Shown here: positions 40,148 through 49,317 of the stretch, piece by piece
Layout of the letters: each line of letters opens with the position of its first letter
How positions within the stretch are numbered: position 1 is the first letter of the stretch
Source of the DNA: Aldehydirespirator sp965204875
Lineage (GTDB): Bacteria; Actinomycetota; Acidimicrobiia; Acidimicrobiales; Aldehydirespiratoraceae
Direction of reading: 5' to 3'
NCBI GenBank assembly: GCA_965204875.1
Contig: OZ242020.1
Span: 682,001-746,000 of the forward strand
DNA length: 64,000 bases
Position numbers and translations under genes: made by a program
Notes under the pieces: generated by a model
Databases searched by the model: none
What the model was told of the DNA's origin: nothing
The model's input: only the letters and a program-made list of their open reading frames with translations

Positions 40148-41509
40148 CTAGGAGACTTGGAGTTGGAGTAGCAGCCGTCCCGAGCGCTCTAGCTCCACTT
40201 CGAGCACTCCGGGGATGGCGGCCGTGAAGGCGAAGTGGGCCGGACTTCCCGGCGAGACCGCTCGCAGGATGTCGTAGCCGTGGACGTGGACTTCCTCGGC
40301 CGTGTCGGACGTGACCAACAGCGCCACCACGGAGCCCAGTTCCACCTCCACCCGCCGTGAGCCCCCCACCGGATCCCCGCCCACAACCTCGACCACGATC
40401 GTCTGGTCGGCATCCGCGATGTCGGCGTCGTGGCGCGTGGGCTCACCGGCCGAGCCGTGGTGATGCCCCTCGCCGCCATGGGAGTGGTCGCCCTGATGAT
40501 TCTCGCCCACATGGGAACCCTCGCCGCCGTCGGAGTGGTCGCCATGGTGGTGGCCCGAGCCCTCCCCAGAGCGGCCGACCGCAGCTGACGCCTCGCTCTC
40601 GGACACCTCCAGAGTCGCAACAGCGCCAACGGCCACACCGTCCACGGTGATCGGGGCGTGATCGTTGCTGCGCAACTCGACGCGGATCTCGTGGGTGCCC
40701 GCCGGCAGGGGCGGCATCTGATGCCAGGTCTCATAGATGCGGGCCACGCTCTCGCCGTTGATGAGCAGGCGCATGTAGCCCTCGCCGTCGGCGTGCTGTC
40801 GCGAGGCGTTCTCAGCAGCGAGACGGAAGTTGGAGGGCACCGCGTTGATGTTCCAACCCCCGGCGGGGTCATCGACGATCGTCAGGCTCAGCGACGGGTG
40901 GGGCTCCGAAGCAGGTCTGGCCCCGGCCTGGCCCTCGCCCATGGCCTGGTCGCCGAGCTCGTGGGCGCGCAGGCTGGTGGTCGCGTCAATCTTGTCGCCG
41001 CCCACGGCGAGCGTCGAGTGGTCGTTGGACGACAACTCGACCCGCACCTCGTGATCGCCCGCTGCAAGCGCTCCGATGTGATGCCATTGGCCGTAGACGC
41101 GCGACACCCTGACGCCGTCGATGTACAGGTGTGCGTGACCCTCACCGTCGACGTGCGCGGTCGAGACACGCTCGGGGGCCATGCGGAAGTCGGTGGTGAG
41201 AAGGCGCAGGTTCCAGCCCTCGACCGGATCCTCGGTGATCTCGATCGCGATGGTGGGCGCCGCCACACCGTCGGTTATCTCGCGAAGGCTGCCGTGAGCG
41301 CCGTGGTCATGGCCGTCGCCCATGCCGTCCGGCTCGCCGGTGGTCTCACCGTCGCCGTCCATTCCGGCCGCGGCAGGCTCCAAAACCCCCGTATCGACGG
41401 TCTCTGCGGCCTCAGTTCCGCCGCAGGCGGCGACCAGCAACACCGCACAGGCCGCCAGGACACCGACAAGATGTCGGGGACCGACACTAGCAACGCGCCC
41501 GCTCTCCAT
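40148..41509 (-). CDS. Lipoprotein with two tandem repeats, a His-rich linker and a cupredoxin-like domain
   Basis: A 453-residue exported lipoprotein. Signal LVGVLAACAVLLVAACGG with a lipobox Cys is followed by an acidic His/Gly linker. Two homologous ~90-residue modules come next. Module 1 has EDPVEGWNLRLLTTDFRMAP, HVDGEGHAHLYIDG, YGQWHHIG and VELSSNDHS. Module 2 has DDPAGGWNINAVPSNFRLAA, HADGEGYMRLLINGE, YETWHQM and VELRSNDHA. Then comes a ~35-residue His-rich stretch (EGSGHHHGDHSDGGEGSHVG, EGHHHG), and a C-terminal EfeO/cupredoxin-like domain (VEVELGSVVALLVTSDTAEE, VHVHGYD, SPAHFAFTA, GVLEVEL). Periplasmic/extracellular binding of copper or another metal is likely. I do not recognise the exact family of the repeats. 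Confidence 0.85.
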   Translation of the reverse strand: MESGRVASVGPRHLVGVLAACAVLLVAACGGTEAAETVDTGVLEPAAAGMDGDGETTGEPDGMGDGHDHGAHGSLREITDGVAAPTIAIEITEDPVEGWNLRLLTTDFRMAPERVSTAHVDGEGHAHLYIDGVRVSRVYGQWHHIGALAAGDHEVRVELSSNDHSTLAVGGDKIDATTSLRAHELGDQAMGEGQAGARPASEPHPSLSLTIVDDPAGGWNINAVPSNFRLAAENASRQHADGEGYMRLLINGESVARIYETWHQMPPLPAGTHEIRVELRSNDHAPITVDGVAVGAVATLEVSESEASAAVGRSGEGSGHHHGDHSDGGEGSHVGENHQGDHSHGGEGHHHGSAGEPTRHDADIADADQTIVVEVVGGDPVGGSRRVEVELGSVVALLVTSDTAEEVHVHGYDILRAVSPGSPAHFAFTAAIPGVLEVELERSGRLLLQLQVS

Positions 41510-41574
41510 GGCCCGCAAGCTACCGACCCGTCGATGCCGTCAACACCGGGCCGAGGCCCAGGGTTTCGGCGGCC

Positions 41575-42720
41575 TCACTCTTGGGGGAGCAGGTAGATCT
41601 TGCCGCAGTCCTTGCTGAGCGCGACCTCGAAAGCGTCGGCGGCTCGGCTCATGGGGACGGTGTGGGTCACCAACACATCGATGTGGCGCTGCACCGCCGG
41701 GTCGCACAGCATCCGCAGCAGGCCGTCGCGGTCGCGGAAGCGCACGTCGTGGCCGCCGGTCCAGGTGATGTGGCGGTCCACGAGGTCGTTGAGAACGCTC
41801 AGCGGGTAGCGCTCCGAGGCCCCGGCGTGGCCCAGCGAGTAGAGCGTGCCGTAGCGGCGCAACCCGGCCAGACACCTGTCCAAGTAAAACGGCACGCCGG
41901 CGCACTCGAAGGCCACGTCCACGCCGCGGCGCCCGCCGGTCACGGCGTGAAGCCGCTCGAGCCAGTCCTCGCGGTCGGGATCGATGATCGCCTCGACCCC
42001 GAGCCGGCGGCACAGCTCCATGCGGTAGGGGTGCCGGCCCAGCACCACCACCGTGGCACCCCGGTACAGGGCGTTGCAGATCGCGCCCAGGCCGATGAAA
42101 CCCACGCCTGCGACCAGCACCACGTCACCGGCGCTCACGCCCGCCTCCTCGGCGGCGGTGTAGGTGCAGCCCAGCAGGCAGTTGGCAGCCGCGGCATGGT
42201 GGAACGACAGCTCGCCACCGATGGACTGCACCATGTGCTCGGGAGCCAGGCGATACCGGGACATGGCGAACCCGCCCGAGGCGCTGCCGTTCACCTTCTC
42301 GATGCCCAGCAGGCCCGCCTCGATGTCCTGGGGTGCCAGCCCCTCGTCGTGGGACTCGTAGGGGATGCCCAGGCAGTGGGTGGGCGACAGTCCCCGAGTG
42401 CAGACGAAGCACTCCCGGCAGCTGTTGCCCTGATAGACGATCACCCGGTCGCCGGGCTCGAACCGCGACCCCGGCGAGGTCTCGGTGACGGTGCCCACCC
42501 CCTCATGGCCCAGATGCTCGGGGCTGTCGTGCCACTCGAACTGATGGTCGCGATAGATGCGGCCCTCGTTGCACACCGGCGCCACCGCCGTCTCGACGAC
42601 CACGAAACCGGGCCCCGCCACCGGATACGGCCTAGTGGCCAGCGCCACAGTCCGCGGCTGCGGGATCGTCAACACCGTATTGAGGCCACCACCACCGCCT
42701 CTGTCATCCATATCGGCCAT
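41575..42720 (-). CDS. Zinc-binding alcohol dehydrogenase family protein
   Basis: A 381-residue medium-chain dehydrogenase. Catalytic domain: VVETAVAPVCNEGRIYRDHQ, in which Cys-Asn replaces the usual Cys-Gly-Ser-Asp; EHLGHEGVGTV; and a Cys-rich lobe (NSCRECFVCTRGLSPTHCLG) that could hold structural zinc. Rossmann domain: VVLVAGVGFIGLGAICNALY and VLGRHPYRMELCRRLG. It is reminiscent of inositol/threonine-type dehydrogenases that lost part of the catalytic zinc site. ATG 42720 overlaps the stop of the upstream AAA ATPase (TGATG), so the two are translationally coupled although functionally unrelated on sight. Confidence 0.87.
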   Translation of the reverse strand: MADMDDRGGGGGLNTVLTIPQPRTVALATRPYPVAGPGFVVVETAVAPVCNEGRIYRDHQFEWHDSPEHLGHEGVGTVTETSPGSRFEPGDRVIVYQGNSCRECFVCTRGLSPTHCLGIPYESHDEGLAPQDIEAGLLGIEKVNGSASGGFAMSRYRLAPEHMVQSIGGELSFHHAAAANCLLGCTYTAAEEAGVSAGDVVLVAGVGFIGLGAICNALYRGATVVVLGRHPYRMELCRRLGVEAIIDPDREDWLERLHAVTGGRRGVDVAFECAGVPFYLDRCLAGLRRYGTLYSLGHAGASERYPLSVLNDLVDRHITWTGGHDVRFRDRDGLLRMLCDPAVQRHIDVLVTHTVPMSRAADAFEVALSKDCGKIYLLPQE

Positions 42721-43949
42721 CACTCCCACTTCGGCAGCGTCCGCTTTAGGAACTTGTCGAACAGTGGCACGGTGAATGCCGTGTCACCGTGGGCAGGGCT
42801 ATAGATCATACCCTTGGCTATGAGCGCCGACCGCCGGGGTGCCACCGACTGCACCTTCACGCCGAGTTCAGCTGCGATATCACCCGACCGGTGCGGGCCG
42901 GGGCCGAGTTCGGCCATCGCCCTCAGATAGCGGCGCTCTAGAGGTGTGAGACGATCAAATCGCACCCGGAAGAAGTCCCGGTCGAGGGTGTCGTGGACGC
43001 TGGTGCTGGCGGCCTGGACATCATCCAGTGTGATCCGGTCTCCAGGTGCTGCGTTCCAAGCGTGAAAGCCCCACTCTTGAACGAAGTACGGGTAGCCACC
43101 CGACGCCTCGGCGATCAACTCGACCGCTGGCGGCTCGAAGCCAGCTCCCCGCTCCTCGGCGGGAACTACAAGAGCGTCGCCGACCTGGTCGTCCGTGAGC
43201 GTGTCGACATCCGGGAAGGTGAACATGCGCTCGGCGTAGGTACGTGCCCGTCCAACAAGGCCTCGCAGCTGTGGCAGCCCTGCGGCCACCAGTACCACCG
43301 GCAGGCTGAGCTGGGTGGTGCGATGGATGGCACCGATCACGGCCCCCATCTCATCGCCAGTGAGGTACTGGGCCTCATCTATCGCCAGGACGATCCCGCT
43401 GCCGCGTGCGGCTGCCGCTTCCCCTGAGGCAACCAGCAGATCGGTCAGATCCTCTGACAGGAGCCCCGAATCGGCTAACCCGAGTTCAGGTTCCACCCCG
43501 GCGGCGATAGTCAGGCCGTCGGGCAGGTGCAGGGAAAACGACTTCAGCACACCGAGCGCCCGTGCCGTGGCTCGCTGCATCGGACCCGCAGCCATCTGCA
43601 GCAGGATTCGACGTAACCTGATGGCCAGCATCTCGCTGAGACTGCCCGAATCCCAAGCCTCCACGAACGCCGTTCCGGCACCTTCCTGCTCAGCGATCTC
43701 CACGAACCGGTTCAGTAGCACAGTCTTGCCGACGCCCCTCAGGCCCAGCAGCATGCAGTTCTTGCCGGGGCGCTTGTCAAGCACCCGCCTCAGCATCACG
43801 CCGTAGTCATCGATCACACGATCTCGTCCCACCAATGCAGCCGGTGGTGCGCCCGCGCCCGGACTGTAGGGATTGGCGTGCCGGTCCAATTCGATCAACC
43901 TCCCTCGCGCGGCCTCGACCTGGGCGTAGTACCGCCCATGCCTCGGCAC
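42720..43949 (-). CDS. AAA ATPase (ORC1/STAND-like) with C-terminal winged helix
   Basis: A 409-residue ATP-binding protein, GTG start 43949. It begins RHANPYSPGAGAPPAALVGR, the 'VGRD' sensor of AAA_16 proteins. Walker A is LLGLRGVGKTVLLNRF, Walker B GIVLAIDEAQYLTG, and sensor/Arg regions are in VVLVAAGLPQLRGLVGRART. FPDVDTLTDDQV and GGYPYFVQEWGFHAW are characteristic of the actinobacterial ORC-like family. A C-terminal winged helix (LTPLERRYLRAMAELGPGPH, RSGDIAAELGVK) suggests DNA or partner binding. Its 317-bp upstream region carries direct repeats that could be its own operator. Confidence 0.88.
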   Translation of the reverse strand: MPRHGRYYAQVEAARGRLIELDRHANPYSPGAGAPPAALVGRDRVIDDYGVMLRRVLDKRPGKNCMLLGLRGVGKTVLLNRFVEIAEQEGAGTAFVEAWDSGSLSEMLAIRLRRILLQMAAGPMQRATARALGVLKSFSLHLPDGLTIAAGVEPELGLADSGLLSEDLTDLLVASGEAAAARGSGIVLAIDEAQYLTGDEMGAVIGAIHRTTQLSLPVVLVAAGLPQLRGLVGRARTYAERMFTFPDVDTLTDDQVGDALVVPAEERGAGFEPPAVELIAEASGGYPYFVQEWGFHAWNAAPGDRITLDDVQAASTSVHDTLDRDFFRVRFDRLTPLERRYLRAMAELGPGPHRSGDIAAELGVKVQSVAPRRSALIAKGMIYSPAHGDTAFTVPLFDKFLKRTLPKWE

Positions 43950-44266
43950 CGATCACTTCAATGGACTTTACCATCAGTCATACGTATTTGTCCGTCTAGT
44001 GGATAACTTCCGCATAACTCGGCCACGACCGGCGCGCTGGCCGCCTACGCCGTGGTGCTGTCTGGCTTCAACAGAGTTTACCGATAACTATTGCCGATTT
44101 ATCTGCTGTAGATAACTTTTGCATAAGTCGGTCTCCGACGGGCGAGCCGATGGGTGCGGGTTGCAGGGTGCATTGAGGGCTGTGGCGGCTGGCACGCGCT
44201 TCGTGAGTCTGCGTCATCGCGCTCGCCTAGCTCACCAGCTTCGAGAGCCTCGACGCCCTTGTGGGG
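43950..44266. other. Intergenic region with AT-rich direct repeats
   Basis: Two imperfect 24-bp repeats, GTGGATAACTTCCGCATAAC(TCGG) at 43999-44022 and GTAGATAACTTTTGCATAAG(TCGG) at 44108-44131, lie 109 bp apart. A weaker GATAACTATTGCCGA lies between. Read on the minus strand, each holds GTTAT-like pentamers 11 bp apart and a TTATC(C/T)AC core. They probably are regulator sites for the ATPase gene starting at 43949; no gene is seen here. Confidence 0.6.
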
Positions 44267-46282
44267 TTAGGGGTTGGCGTGGATGCCCAGCTTGAAGGCT
44301 CGGGCCAGCAGGGTCGCGGCTTGAGCGCGGGTCACGATCCGTTCAGGACAGAAGCGGGTGCCGTCGCTGTTGCAGCCGGAGGTGATCCCGGCGGCCGCTA
44401 TCGCCTCGATGGCGGCGGCGTCGGCCAGGCCGTCGACGTCGCTGAACCGGGGCGGATCCGGCGAGGGTGCCAGCTTGAGCGCACGGGCCAGCACGGCCGC
44501 CGCCTCCGCCCTCGAGACTCCGCTGTCGAAGCAGAACAACCGCGGCGACGCCGAGCACTGCGACATCACCCCAGCGGAGATGACCCCGGCGACACCGGCG
44601 GCGAAAACGTCGCTCGTGACGTCGCCGAAAGCCTGCCTGGCGCCCGCCGTCTCCTCGGCGGACGGCTCCAGGCCCATGGCCCGGGAGACCATCAGGGCGA
44701 AGTGTCCCCGGCTGACCTCGGCGCGGGGACAGAACCGCATCCCGGAGCGGCCGCAGCGCCAGGTGATGCCCGCCGCGGCGGCGGCCTCGACATTGGCCCG
44801 GTGGACCCCGCCGGTCACATCGCTGAACAGTGGCGGCCGGTCCTGCAGCGGGGGCGTGGGCCCGTAGGTGTACTGCGCCGCCGCGGTCAACAGCTGGCGC
44901 TGCAGCGTGGGACAGAACGGTCTGGCGATGATCAGAGGCTCGTTGGCGATCATCGCGAACGTGACCAGCTCGCCCGAGGCCGTGAGCGTGGCACCCGCAA
45001 GACCTCTCGAGTCGTTGAGCGAGCCCGACTTGACCATCACCGTGTTCGGCGGTCCCTGCCCGGCCGGGGGTGCCTGCGGCGTGCAGCCTCGCAGCGTTCC
45101 CGTCTTGCCGGCCACGCCGAGCCCCGCATACAGAGCCGAGTGCGCTCCGGCGCCTGCGAGCAGCACGGCCGCTGCCCGGCAGGTCAGCCGGTTGTGAACC
45201 GACAGCCCGGAGCCGTCCACGATCACCACGCCCTCGGCCGCGTCACCCAGCATCCCCGCCAGCACGAACGCGGCGCCGGCGGCGGCCTCGGCCCGCTCAG
45301 AGCCCGAGGTGCGCCTGCCGATCTCCTTGAGCAGCATCTCGGCGGTGGTGTTGTCAGACCACGCCAGCACCCGGCTGAGGATCTCCGACAGCGGCGGCGA
45401 CTGGATCCGCCCGAGGCCGGTGCGATCCGCGGCCGCCGGCGCCAGACCCGAGCGCGGCCGCTTCGTGATCACCATGCCCCGAGCCTCCAGCAGGTCGTCG
45501 AACAGCGACGCCGCGGCCTGGGGCGGATCGGTGGCTCGGACATGGCCTTGCCGGGACGAGGAGTAGCGGGCGTACCCGTCGTTGATCATCAGTCCCGAGA
45601 GCGGGCCGACGAGATTGGAGGTGACGTAGGACCTCTTCCACACCGGCCGGGACTCTCCCGGCAGGCGGTGCGCCGTGTAGTCGCGCTCCGCGTCCCGATA
45701 CCAGGAGCCGTCGCCGACTATCGAGCCCTCGATCCGCGTGATGCCCGCAGCCCGCAGGCTTGCCATCACCGTGTCGGCGAGCCTCGACACGTCGGTGTAG
45801 GTGCGCGGCTGACCGGAGCGGCCGATGTAGCCGCGGGTGGACAGGACGGGGTCGCCGCCGCCCACCAGGTAAACGTCTCCGGTGAGCACCCCCGAGCGGA
45901 CCGCCGCCAACTCCGCCGATCCCACAACGACCTCGGTGGTGTAGGTGGCGTCGGGGCCCATCAGCTTGAGTGCCACTGCCGATGTGGCGATCTTGGTGAT
46001 CGAGGCCGGGATCAGGGGCCGGCCGGCCTTCACCGACAGCAGTGCCTCGCCGTTGCGGTGGACCGACAGGCAGGTGTCGGGCGGGGCCTTCCCCTTCGTG
46101 AGCGCCGCGGCGAACTCCGAGACGACCCGCTCGCGCCAGGCCGCATCTCCGGAGGACTCCTCTTGCGCAACCGCCTGCCGCGCGGGCACAGCAGCCGAGC
46201 CGGCGGTGAACGCAGCCACCGCAACGACCGCGGCAGCGACTCTGGCGAGCAGCCCGATGCCAGCGCTGCGATCAGCAGGCAC
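44267..46282 (-). CDS. dacB: D-alanyl-D-alanine carboxypeptidase/endopeptidase (PBP4) with three SLH repeats
   Basis: A 671-residue exported penicillin-binding protein. Signal VAAAVVAVAAFTAGSAAV; catalytic SxxK in IPASITKIATSAVALK; second motif region VVIVDGSGLSVHNRLTCRAA; and KTG in GLGVAGKTGTLRGC. The C-terminal ~200 residues hold three S-layer-homology repeats (FSDVTGGVHRANVEAAAAAG; FGDVTSDVFAAGVAGVISAG; FSDVDGLADAAAIEAIAAAG), each with Cys pairs of the type G-x-x-x-x-x-R-F-C-P. These would anchor the enzyme to secondary cell-wall polymer. PBP4 proteins normally lack SLH domains. GTG 46282. It follows the ATP synthase operon on the same strand, about 100 bp downstream of atpC. Confidence 0.92.
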   Translation of the reverse strand: MPADRSAGIGLLARVAAAVVAVAAFTAGSAAVPARQAVAQEESSGDAAWRERVVSEFAAALTKGKAPPDTCLSVHRNGEALLSVKAGRPLIPASITKIATSAVALKLMGPDATYTTEVVVGSAELAAVRSGVLTGDVYLVGGGDPVLSTRGYIGRSGQPRTYTDVSRLADTVMASLRAAGITRIEGSIVGDGSWYRDAERDYTAHRLPGESRPVWKRSYVTSNLVGPLSGLMINDGYARYSSSRQGHVRATDPPQAAASLFDDLLEARGMVITKRPRSGLAPAAADRTGLGRIQSPPLSEILSRVLAWSDNTTAEMLLKEIGRRTSGSERAEAAAGAAFVLAGMLGDAAEGVVIVDGSGLSVHNRLTCRAAAVLLAGAGAHSALYAGLGVAGKTGTLRGCTPQAPPAGQGPPNTVMVKSGSLNDSRGLAGATLTASGELVTFAMIANEPLIIARPFCPTLQRQLLTAAAQYTYGPTPPLQDRPPLFSDVTGGVHRANVEAAAAAGITWRCGRSGMRFCPRAEVSRGHFALMVSRAMGLEPSAEETAGARQAFGDVTSDVFAAGVAGVISAGVMSQCSASPRLFCFDSGVSRAEAAAVLARALKLAPSPDPPRFSDVDGLADAAAIEAIAAAGITSGCNSDGTRFCPERIVTRAQAATLLARAFKLGIHANP

Positions 46283-46379
46283 CCGCCGCTACCCGCTCAC
46301 GCGTCCGCAGACCCCAGCGACAGAGGCCCCGGCACCGGAGGCCGCGCAGCGCGCCCGCCACGCACCGCCACCGCCCCGC

Positions 46380-46784
46380 TCACGTAGTGGAGGCCGCCAC
46401 GCGGAGGCGCAGCTCGGCACGCTCCAAGGCCGCGGCCGCCGAGACGTCGCTGGCATCGGCGGCCAGCGACGCGGCGGCCCGCTGCCGGGCTTGCTCGGCC
46501 CTTTCGACATCGATGTCGGCGGCCGCCTCGGACACGTCCGAGAGGATCGTCACCTTGTTGTGGCTGACCTCGACGAAGCCGCGGTGCACAGCGAACGTGT
46601 CGCGCTCACCGCCGGCGCGCAGCACCTCCACCGACCAGGGGGCGAGCACACCCAGGAACGGCACGTGCCCGGCCTGAAAGGCGATGTCGCCCTCCTCCAC
46701 CGCGCGCACGATCACCATCGCCGCGGATCCCGAGTAGGTCACCTCCTCGGGTGACACCAGCTCCACGTCAAGGGACACGGCCAT
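46380..46784 (-). CDS. atpC: ATP synthase epsilon subunit
   Basis: A 134-residue F1 epsilon subunit (ATG 46784), inhibitory and coupling part of the central stalk. The N-terminal beta-sandwich reads DVELVSPEEVTYSGSAAMVI, then EEGDIAFQAGHVPFLGVLAP and HRGFVEVSHNKVTILSD. The C-terminal Ala/Glu/Arg helices complete the fold. Last gene of the atp operon, starting 1 bp after the atpD stop. Confidence 0.95.
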   Translation of the reverse strand: MAVSLDVELVSPEEVTYSGSAAMVIVRAVEEGDIAFQAGHVPFLGVLAPWSVEVLRAGGERDTFAVHRGFVEVSHNKVTILSDVSEAAADIDVERAEQARQRAAASLAADASDVSAAAALERAELRLRVAASTT

Positions 46785-46785
46785 G

Positions 46786-48240
46786 TCAGGACTTGAGCTC
46801 CGCGGCCTTGCGCTCGGCGTCCGCAGCGCCGCCCACCATGTAGAACGCCTGCTCGGGCAGGTGATCAAGATCGCCGTCGACGAGCGCCTCGAAGGAGTCG
46901 ATCGTCTCGGACACCGGCGTGAATATGCCGTCCTGGCCGGTGAAGTTCTTGGCCACGAACATCGGCTGGGACAGGAAGCGCTGCACCTTGCGGGCCCTGT
47001 CCACCGTCACCCGGTCCTCCTCGGACAGTTCGTCGAGACCCAGGATGGCGATGATGTCCTGCAGCTCCTTGTAGCGCTGCAGCACCTCCTGCACCCGCCG
47101 GGCAACCCCGTAATGGCGCTCCCCCACCACCAGCGGGTCGAGGATCGTCGAGGTCGAGGCCAGCGGATCCACCGCCGGGTAGATGCCCAGCGCAGCGATG
47201 TCGCGGCTCAGCTCGGTGGTGCCGTCGAAGTGGGTGAAGGACGTGAACGGCGCCGGGTCGGTGTAGTCGTCGGCGGGCACGTAGACGGCCTGCAGCGAGG
47301 TGATCGACTTGCCCCGGGTGGAGGTGATCCGCTCCTGCAGCTCGCCCATCTCGTCGGCCAGCGTCGGCTGGTATCCCACCGCCGAGGGCATCCGGCCCAG
47401 CAGCGTCGAGACCTCCGAACCGGCCTGCACGAAACGGAAGATGTTGTCGATGAACAGCAGCACGTCCTGGTGCTGCACGTCACGGAAATACTCGGCCACC
47501 GTCACGCCGGCCAGCGCCACCCGCAGCCGCACCCCGGGCGGCTCGTCCATCTGCCCGAAGACCAGGGCGGCCTTGTCGAGCACCCGCGTGGTGCCGTCGC
47601 CCATCTTGGTCTCGCCCATCTCCAGGAACAGGTCGGTTCCCTCGCGGGTGCGCTCCCCCACGCCGGCGAACACCGACACGCCGCCGTGGTTGGTGGCCAC
47701 CCTGGTGATCATCTCGGTGATGAGCACCGTCTTGCCCACGCCGGCGCCGCCGAACAGGCCGATCTTGCCGCCCTGCTTGTAGGGGGTGAGCAGGTCGATC
47801 ACCTTGACGCCGGTCTCGAACATCTGCGCCGAGGGCTCGAGAGTGTCGAAGGCCGGCGCGGGACGGTGGATCTCCCAATGCTCCGGCGTGTCATGGCCCG
47901 GCGTGTCGAGGCACTCGCCCATCACGTTCCACACGTGGCCCAGCGTCTGGTCGCCCACCGGCACGCGTATGCCGTGCCCGGTGTTGCGCACCTCGGTGCC
48001 GCGGGTGAGGCCGTCGGTGGGCCGCAGCGCGATGGCCCGCACGCGGTTGTCGCCGATCTGCTGGGCGACCTCGGCAGGCACCCGCACCTCGCTGCCGTCC
48101 ACGGTGACCGTGAACTCGAGCTCGTGGTTGATCTCGGGCAGGTGCCCGGCCGGGAACTCCACGTCCACGACGGGGCCGGCGATGCCGACGATGCGGCCGC
48201 TGCGCAAGGCTGTGGCGGGGCCGGATTCGGTGATTGTCAT
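46786..48240 (-). CDS. atpD: ATP synthase beta subunit
   Basis: A 484-residue catalytic F1 beta subunit. P-loop GLFGGAGVGKTVLITEMI, catalytic Glu in FAGVGERTREGTDLFLEM, Walker B DVLLFIDNIFRFVQAGSEVS, and DELSEEDRVTVDRARKVQRF near the C-terminus, as in all F-type beta subunits. The upstream gap (48241-48330) contains a 14-bp CTTGCTGTGCT direct duplication. Confidence 0.98.
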   Translation of the reverse strand: MTITESGPATALRSGRIVGIAGPVVDVEFPAGHLPEINHELEFTVTVDGSEVRVPAEVAQQIGDNRVRAIALRPTDGLTRGTEVRNTGHGIRVPVGDQTLGHVWNVMGECLDTPGHDTPEHWEIHRPAPAFDTLEPSAQMFETGVKVIDLLTPYKQGGKIGLFGGAGVGKTVLITEMITRVATNHGGVSVFAGVGERTREGTDLFLEMGETKMGDGTTRVLDKAALVFGQMDEPPGVRLRVALAGVTVAEYFRDVQHQDVLLFIDNIFRFVQAGSEVSTLLGRMPSAVGYQPTLADEMGELQERITSTRGKSITSLQAVYVPADDYTDPAPFTSFTHFDGTTELSRDIAALGIYPAVDPLASTSTILDPLVVGERHYGVARRVQEVLQRYKELQDIIAILGLDELSEEDRVTVDRARKVQRFLSQPMFVAKNFTGQDGIFTPVSETIDSFEALVDGDLDHLPEQAFYMVGGAADAERKAAELKS

Positions 48241-48330
48241 GTTTGGCTGTCTTCCTTGCTGTGCTGGACTTGCTGTGCTTGGAACTATCGGGCGTCTTCT
48301 GGTCGGGGGTCGGGCTTCTCGGTGCTTGAC

Positions 48331-49317
48331 CTAGCGGGCCTCGGCAGCGGCGGCTGCCAGCGCCGAGGCGTCGGTGCCGGCGAGCATCGATGCCAGGGCG
48401 GTCTCGACGCTGCTGTCGCCGCCGGCGGCTCCGAGGGCTTCGGCGCCGCCGACGATCTCCATGATCTCGGTGGTGATGGCGTCCTGGCGTGCCCGGTTCA
48501 TCGCCCGCGACAGCTTGGTGATCAGCTCCTCGGCGTTGTCGGTGGCGGCCTTCATCGCCCGCTGGCGGCTGGCGTGCTCCGAAGCGGCCGCGTCGAGCAG
48601 CGCACCGTAGAGCCGGGCCTCGGTGTAGCGGGGCAGCAGCGCCTCCAGGACCGACTCGGGGGACGGCTCGAACTCGAAGCTGCCGGCACGACCGCCGGTG
48701 CCCGAGCCCTCCGCCGCGATCATCGAAGCGTCGACCAGCGGCAGGAAGCGCCTGACCACCACACGCTGGGTGCCCATCGACACGAACTCCGTGTAGATCA
48801 GCTCCACCTGGTCGACCGCCTCGGCCAGGAACGACCCGGTGACCGCCTCGGCCACGCGCCGGGCGTCGTCATAGGACGGGCTGTCGCTGAAGCCCGAGAA
48901 ACCATGGTCGATCCGGTAGTTGCGGAAGCGGAAGTAGCCCGCCGACTTGCGGCCCACGCAGCACAGCGAGTAGCCCTTGCCCTCGGACACGTGTCCCATC
49001 AGCTGGCGCTCGGCGATGCGGATGACCGAGGTGTTGTAGGCGCCGGCGAGGCCGCGGTCGCCGGTCACCACGATGAAGCCGACGTTGCGCACCTGCTGCG
49101 CCTGGCGAAGCAGGGGATGGTCGATCTCGGCGCCGCCCGCGGCGAGGTCCTCGATCACGCTGGTGATCAGCCTGGCGTACGGTCGCGCCGCGTTGGCGCG
49201 CTGCATCGCCTTCACCACCCGGGTCGCGGCGATCAGCTCCATGGCGCGGGTGATCTTCTTGGTGGACTGGATGCTGCCGATGCGGCGGCGAAGCTCCCGC
49301 TCCCTACCTCCGGGCAT
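48331..49317 (-). CDS. atpG: ATP synthase gamma subunit
   Basis: A 328-residue central-stalk subunit. N-terminal helix RELRRRIGSIQSTKKITRAM, VVTGDRGLAGAYNTSVIR in the Rossmann part, and the C-terminal SRAMNRARQDAITTEIMEIV. Slightly long (usual ~290-310), owing to a loop around GSGTGGRAGSFEFEPSPES. ATG 49317 follows a duplicated sequence (see repeat). Confidence 0.97.
   Translation of the reverse strand: MPGGRERELRRRIGSIQSTKKITRAMELIAATRVVKAMQRANAARPYARLITSVIEDLAAGGAEIDHPLLRQAQQVRNVGFIVVTGDRGLAGAYNTSVIRIAERQLMGHVSEGKGYSLCCVGRKSAGYFRFRNYRIDHGFSGFSDSPSYDDARRVAEAVTGSFLAEAVDQVELIYTEFVSMGTQRVVVRRFLPLVDASMIAAEGSGTGGRAGSFEFEPSPESVLEALLPRYTEARLYGALLDAAASEHASRQRAMKAATDNAEELITKLSRAMNRARQDAITTEIMEIVGGAEALGAAGGDSSVETALASMLAGTDASALAAAAAEAR

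Noticed and set aside
43999..44131. Possible chromosomal origin (DnaA boxes)
   Set aside because: Only two imperfect boxes, no dnaA/dnaN/rpmH nearby; operator function is simpler.
44261..46387. Plus-strand ORF of 708 codons opposite dacB
   Set aside because: Shadow of the PBP4 gene, which has complete catalytic motifs on the minus strand.
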